Shown piece by piece: positions 59,185-64,000 of a DNA stretch of 64,000 nt. How positions within the stretch are numbered: the stretch's first letter is position 1; every line of letters begins with the position of its first letter. Below the pieces are notes generated by a model. It was not told where the DNA came from. It saw only the letters and a program-made list of their open reading frames with translations, and ran no database searches. Source of the DNA: Arcuatula senhousia (taxonomy: Eukaryota; Mollusca; Bivalvia; Mytilida; Mytilidae); the NCBI GenBank assembly GCA_963971305.1, contig OZ020303.1, positions 32,972,106-33,036,105 on the forward strand, read 5' to 3'. A program made the position numbers and the translations under genes.

Positions 59185-62100
59185 GCGGACTCAAAGCTCA
59201 GAGAGCCGATCATCATGGACAATTAGGGTATCAAAACCAATAACAAAGTCTTAAGAATGTACACCAGATAGATTGAAGCAAATCACAGCACCTTGTGGGT
59301 CTAGAATTGCAAAAACCGATTGCAAAGGACAACAGAAGCTGACAATCAATGAACAATAAACTGCTGTAGACGGACTCAAAGCTCAAAGAGCCGCTCGACA
59401 TGGGCAACTAGGCTATCAAAACCAATAATAAGGTCTTAGGAATGTAAACCAGCAAGATTAAAGTAAACCACAGCACCTTGTGGGTCTAAAAATGCTGAAA
59501 ATCTATTACAAAGGACAACAGAAGCTGAAAAACAATGAACAATAAACTGCTGTAGACGGACTCAAAGCTCAGGGAACCGCTCGACATGGGCAACTAGGGT
59601 ATCAAAACCAATAATAAGGTCTTAGAAATGTTAACCAGCAGGATTAAAGCAAACCACAGCACCATGTGGGTTTAGATATGCTGAAAACCAATTGCAAAGG
59701 ACACCAGAATCCGAAAAGCAATTAACAATAAACTACTGTAGATGGACTCAAAGCTCAGGAACCTGCTCGACATGGGCAAGTAAGGTATCAAAACCAAGAA
59801 TAAGGCCTTAGGAATGTAATCCAGCTAAATTGAAGTAACCCACTGCACCCTGTGGGTCTAGAAATGCTGAAAACGGATTGCAAAGGACACCAGAATCTGA
59901 AAATCAAGAAACAATAAACTGCTGTAGACGGACTCAAAGCTCAAGGAGCCGCTCGACATGTGCAATTAGGGTATCAAAACAAACAATAAGGTCTTGGGAA
60001 TGTAAACCAGGTATATTTAAGTAAACCGATGCATACTGTGGGTCTAGAAATGCTGAAACCCAATTGCAAAGGACAACAGAAGCTGAAAATCAATGAACAA
60101 TAAACTGCTGTAGACGGACTCAAAGCTCAAAGAGCCGCTCGACATGGGCAACTAGGGTATGAAAACTAATATTAAGGTCTAAGGAATGTAAACAAGCTAG
60201 ATTAAAGTCAACCACAGCACCATGTGGGTCTAGAAATGCTGAAAACCGATTTCTAAGGACAACAGAAGCTGAAAATCAATGAACAATAAACTGCTGTAGA
60301 CGGACTCAAAGCTCAGGGAGCCGTTCGACATGGGCAACTAGGGTATCAAAACCAATAATAAGGTCTTAGGAATGTAAATCAGCTAGATTAAAGTAAACCA
60401 CAACACCCTGTGGGTCTAGAAATGCTGAAAACCTATTACAAAGGACAACAGAAGCTGAAAATCAATGAACAATAAACTGCTGTAGACGGACTCAAAGCCC
60501 AGGGAGCCACTCAACATGGGCAACTAGGGTCTCAAAACCAATGATAAGGTCTTAGAAATGTAAACCAGCTAGATTAAAGTAAACCACAACACCTTGTGGG
60601 TCTAGAAATCCTGAAAAACTATTACAAAGGACAACAGAAGCTGAAAATCAATAAACAATAAACTGCTATAGACGGACTCAAATCTTAGGGAGCCGCTTGA
60701 CATGGGCAAGTAAGGTATCAAAACCGATGATAAGGTCTGAGGAATGTAAACTAGCTAGAATAAAGTAAACCAGAGCACCCTGTGGGTCTAGAAATGCAAA
60801 AAACCAATTCCAAAGGACAACAGAAGCTGAAAATCAATAAACTGCTGTAGACGGACTCAAAGCTCAGGGAGCCGCTCGATGTGGGGAACTAGGGTATCAA
60901 AACAAATAATAAGGTCATAGTAATGTACACCACTTAGATTAAAGTAAACCACAGCACCCAGTGGGTCTAGAAATGCTGAAAACCGATTGCAAAGGACACC
61001 AGAATCTGAAAATCAATAAACAATAAACTGCTGTAGACGGACTCAAAGCCCAGGGAGCCGCTCGATGTGGGGAACTAGGGTATCTAAACAAATAATAAGG
61101 TCATAGTAATGTACATCACCTAGATTAAAGTAAACCACAGCACCCAGTGGGTCTAGAAATGCTGAAAACCGATTGCAAAGGACACCAGAATCTGAAAATC
61201 AATAAACAATAAACTGCTGTAGACGGACTCAAAGCTCAGGAAGCCGCTCGACATGGGCAACTAGGGTATCAATACCAATAATAAGGTCTTAGGAATGTAA
61301 ACCAGCTAGATTGAAGTAAACCACAACACCCTGTGGGTCTAAAAATGCTGAAAACCTATTACAAAGGACAACAGAATCTGAAAATCAATAAACAATAAAA
61401 TGCTGTAGACGGACTCAAAGCTCAGAAAGCCGCTGGACATGGGCAACTAGGGTTTCAAAACCAATAACAGAGTCTTAAGAATGTACACCAGATAGATTGA
61501 AGCAAATCACAGCACCTTGTGGGTCTAGAAATGCAAAAACCGATTGCAAAGGACAACAGAAGCTGAAAATCAATGAACAATAAACTGCTGTAGACGGACT
61601 CAAAGCTCAAAGAGCCGCTCGACATGGGCAACTAGGCTATCACAACCAATAATAAGGTCTTAGGAATGTAAACCAGCTAGATTCAAATAAACCACAGCAC
61701 CTTGTGGGTCTAGAAATGCAAAAAAAAAACGATTGCAAAGGACAACAGAAGCTGAAAATCAATAAACAATAAACTGCTGTAGACGGACTCAAAGCTCAAA
61801 GAGCAGCTCGACATGGGCAACTAGGGTATCAAAACCAATAATAAGGTCTTAGGAATGTAAACCAGCTAGATTAAAGTAAACCACAACACCCTGTGGGTCT
61901 AAAAATGCTGAAAACATATAACAAAGGACAACAGAATCTGAAAATCAATGAACAATAAACTGCTGTAGACGGACTCAAAGCTCAGGGAACCACTCGACAT
62001 GGGCAACTAGGGTATCAAAACCAATTATAAGGTCTTAGGAATGTAAACTAGCTAGATTAAAGTAAACCAGAGCATCATGTGGGTCTAGAAATGCTGAAAA

Positions 62101-62350
62101 CTGATTGCAGAGGACACCAGAATATGAAAATCAATGAACAATAAACTGCTGTAGACGGACTCAAAGCTCAGAGAGCCGCTCGACATGGGCAACTAGGGTA
62201 TCAAAACCAATAACAAAGTCTTAAGAATGTACACCAGATAGATTGAACCAAATCACAGCACCTTGTGGGTCTAGAAATGAAAAAACCGATTGCAAAGGAC
62301 AACAGAAGCTGAAAATCAATGAGCAATAAACTGCTGTAGACGGACTCAAG
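59185..62350 (+). repeat. Satellite array, about 186-bp monomer x about 17
   Basis: Monomers begin GACGGACTCAAAGCTCAG and contain CATGGGCAACTAGGGTATCA, TAAGGTCTTAGGAATGTAAA, TGTGGGTCTAGAAATGCTGA and ACAATAAACTGCTGTA. Starts lie near 59,185, 59,369, 59,557 and so on to 62,341. A variant monomer (AACAAAGTCTTAAGAATGTA) appears at about 59,240, 61,466 and 62,212. The first two occurrences are each followed by the same second monomer (CTAGGCTATCA), so 59,185-59,556 recurs at about 61,409-61,786. The monomers starting near 60,850 and 61,036 are nearly identical. No ORF persists. Confidence 0.92.
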
Positions 62351-62689
62351 ATGCTGTTACAAGATGAAACTGATTTCGAGTTAAGAATCTCCAACAGTTC
62401 TTTTGAATTCTTCAGGATCCACATTTGGTCGACACCATTTCTAGAATAACAACAATGATCGTAATATTTATGGAGGCCGGATTTTATTGCCGTTAGTATG
62501 AAGTCAACAGAACAAAAAGAGGTTCAGTGGTATACATTTTGATGACCCTGGAATGAAGCGCTGTTTGTGTGGATTTTTTTGTAATTTAGGAGTCCAATAC
62601 AGGGAAGAGTTTAGAATCAACACCACAAGTGCATATTTGTGTTGTATATATATAAATTGAACTTTATTATTATTGATATGCAATTAACG

Positions 62690-62850
62690 TGCTTGCTTAC
62701 ACCTGAGTTCACTCCTGCTTCGACTTAGCTTCGCGATGCCAATTTCAGTTTATTTGTGTTGTTGTTCGTATTTTTTTATATCTATGTTGACTGTGTGGTT
62801 TATTATATTTTGTCTTTATGTGGTAAGTAACTATACCAAATCACGGCTCC
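62690..62850 (+). pseudogene. Penelope-like 3' tail remnant
   Basis: ACACCTGAGTTCACTCCTGC and TTCGACTTAGCTTCGCGATG match 34,215-34,250, followed by a TTTGTGTTGTTGTT-type stretch and TTTTGTCTTTATG. No coding part. Confidence 0.55.
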
Positions 62851-62921
62851 TTTAAAAAAAAACTCAATTTGAAAATGTGTGGAGGTAACAAGACACTTTA
62901 CCATAACCTTATGAAGAATAT

Positions 62922-63085
62922 GGTAAAAGGAAACGAGGAAGACCAAAGAAAACCTGGCGAAGAACTGTCATCAACGAATTCAAGAGCTTTGGAAAGACCT
63001 GGAAAAGATTGCCAAAGACCGTGTTGACTTGAGATCTCTGGTTACAGTCTTATGCGCCTCCAGGAACGAAGAGGATAAGCATGTT
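62922..63085 (+). pseudogene. LINE (RTE-like) ORF2 C-terminal fragment, frameshifted
   Basis: Frame 1 from 62,922 reads GKRKRGRPKKTWRRTVINEF. A frameshift at about 62,980 is needed to continue with QELWKDLEKIAKDRVDLRSL and VTVLCASRNEEDK. The RGRPKxTWRRT motif followed by a KDRxxWRxLVxALC-like segment is the usual C-terminus of RTE-type and related LINE proteins. Everything upstream is absent. Confidence 0.7.
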
Positions 63086-64000
63086 AGTCATGAAGAGTAT
63101 ATATCCTCTGGTTCCATATCACACCAGCATACCACTCGGAGTAACAAGGCTGACGGGAAAGAAACGCCGTCATTTAGTTTGGAATCAGGCTGAAAATACT
63201 AGTAGAACATTTTCCAGGCGTAAAGGTCCAAGGAGCTCTCCCCATTTAAGCAAACAAACATCTATCAAATTTAATTATTTTTATATGTCTTTGTTACTTA
63301 GATATATTATTATTCAATTGTGTGCATTTTCCCCCAAAATTCTCATCTTTTAGAAAAATATTGAACAATTGAAATTTAAAATAACAAACATTTGAGATCG
63401 GACTTTTTTCATTGGTCAATTTAGTTGTCTATTGATTTTGTCTGCCTTTTTGGAATAACATTCGAATGCCCATCGGTTCTTCATTGCTTCTTCTATGACA
63501 AAAGAACAGGTAAAAGCTTCTTAATTTTACCTAAACATCAGTAAGATGAATGTTTGCTATGTAGCATAGTTCTGAATGTAGGCTTTTTTACATATTGTTC
63601 CAAACCTTTTGATGACTTTGGATGGACAGGTGGATAATAACGAAACAAACTTAACGTGCAGGTTTTCTCTTATCATCGTTATAATTCTACACCTGTATTA
63701 TTTAATCAGTAATAAATACTTGCCTGATTCAAAATGTTTGGCATGTTACAAGTAATGAAAATTATAAGTCACTCAAAATAGACTGTTGTTTAGCACCTTT
63801 GATGTTTCTTCAAAGATATGCTACATGATCTTAGGATCAACACTTGCTTAGATTAACCTTGATTTACTTTAAATATGTTCATCAATTCTCAATTATTGCA
63901 CAAAGAATAATTAAAATACTTTAGGATAAGGCAAATCTTTCAATTTAATAGAAGGTTATATGATAATTAAAGACGAATTTACGCAAGTTATAAATATTAT
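63086..64000. other. No gene seen
   Basis: AT-rich sequence. The 90-residue ORF at 63,081-63,353 begins inside the LINE remnant and has no recognised domain. Confidence 0.4.

Overview
The window looks like non-coding, repeat-dominated genomic DNA from a bivalve mollusc, probably a mussel (Mytilus-like). The base composition is AT-rich, the ORFs are short and scattered, and I find no host exon, tRNA or rRNA gene. The repeat families are the ones I associate with bivalve genomes: Penelope-like reverse transcriptase, hammerhead-ribozyme tandem repeats, SINE-like repeats with an (ACTC)n tail, and modular repeats ending in GACGGACGG runs. The species call is an inference. All protein-coding signal is retroelement debris.

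Layout. 1-6.6 kb: a small foldback element, a SINE-like retroposon with a 13-bp target duplication, and a four-copy tandem repeat. 6,646-28,567: one 21.9-kb composite mobile element. It has roughly 300-bp terminal inverted repeats (TGTRACAACCG...) and a 6-bp target duplication (GGGCCT), and the joined flanks recreate an uninterrupted copy of a repeat family that also occurs at 34.4-35.2 kb. Its arms are tandem arrays of a roughly 345-bp monomer, about 15 copies on the left and about 20 in opposite orientation on the right, around a 3.3-kb spacer. Every monomer carries an inverted pair of the element's own terminal motif. Nested inside are a 2.3-kb insertion, a 358-bp hammerhead-ribozyme (retrozyme-like) tandem repeat, a Tc1/mariner-type non-autonomous element with a TA duplication, and a Penelope-like RT fragment abutting the right terminal repeat.

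28.6-48.4 kb: modular tandem repeats, further Penelope-like fragments (about 30.7, 33.6 and 36.1 kb), a second SINE-like copy, small foldback elements, an unusual array of eight 16-bp TCCGGA-stem hairpins (38,998-39,263), and decayed LINE C-termini. 48,430-49,786: a 5'-truncated LINE with a 24-bp target duplication and one in-frame amber stop. 52,494-55,651: five elements nested like Russian dolls, heads in order 1-2-3-4-5 and matching tails in order 5-4-3-2-1, each with a subterminal inverted repeat and a 3' hairpin, most ending in CTAG; they resemble Helentron/Helitron2-type non-autonomous elements. 55.8-58.5 kb: inverted-repeat DNA elements. 59,185-62,350: a 17-copy satellite of roughly 186 bp. 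62.7-63.1 kb: retroelement tails.

No genes cooperate here in an operon sense. The functional links are between mobile elements: RT-bearing Penelope fragments alongside a ribozyme-bearing non-autonomous tandem repeat, and families that repeatedly insert into one another. Repeat boundaries and copy counts were read by eye and should be taken as good to a few bases or one copy.
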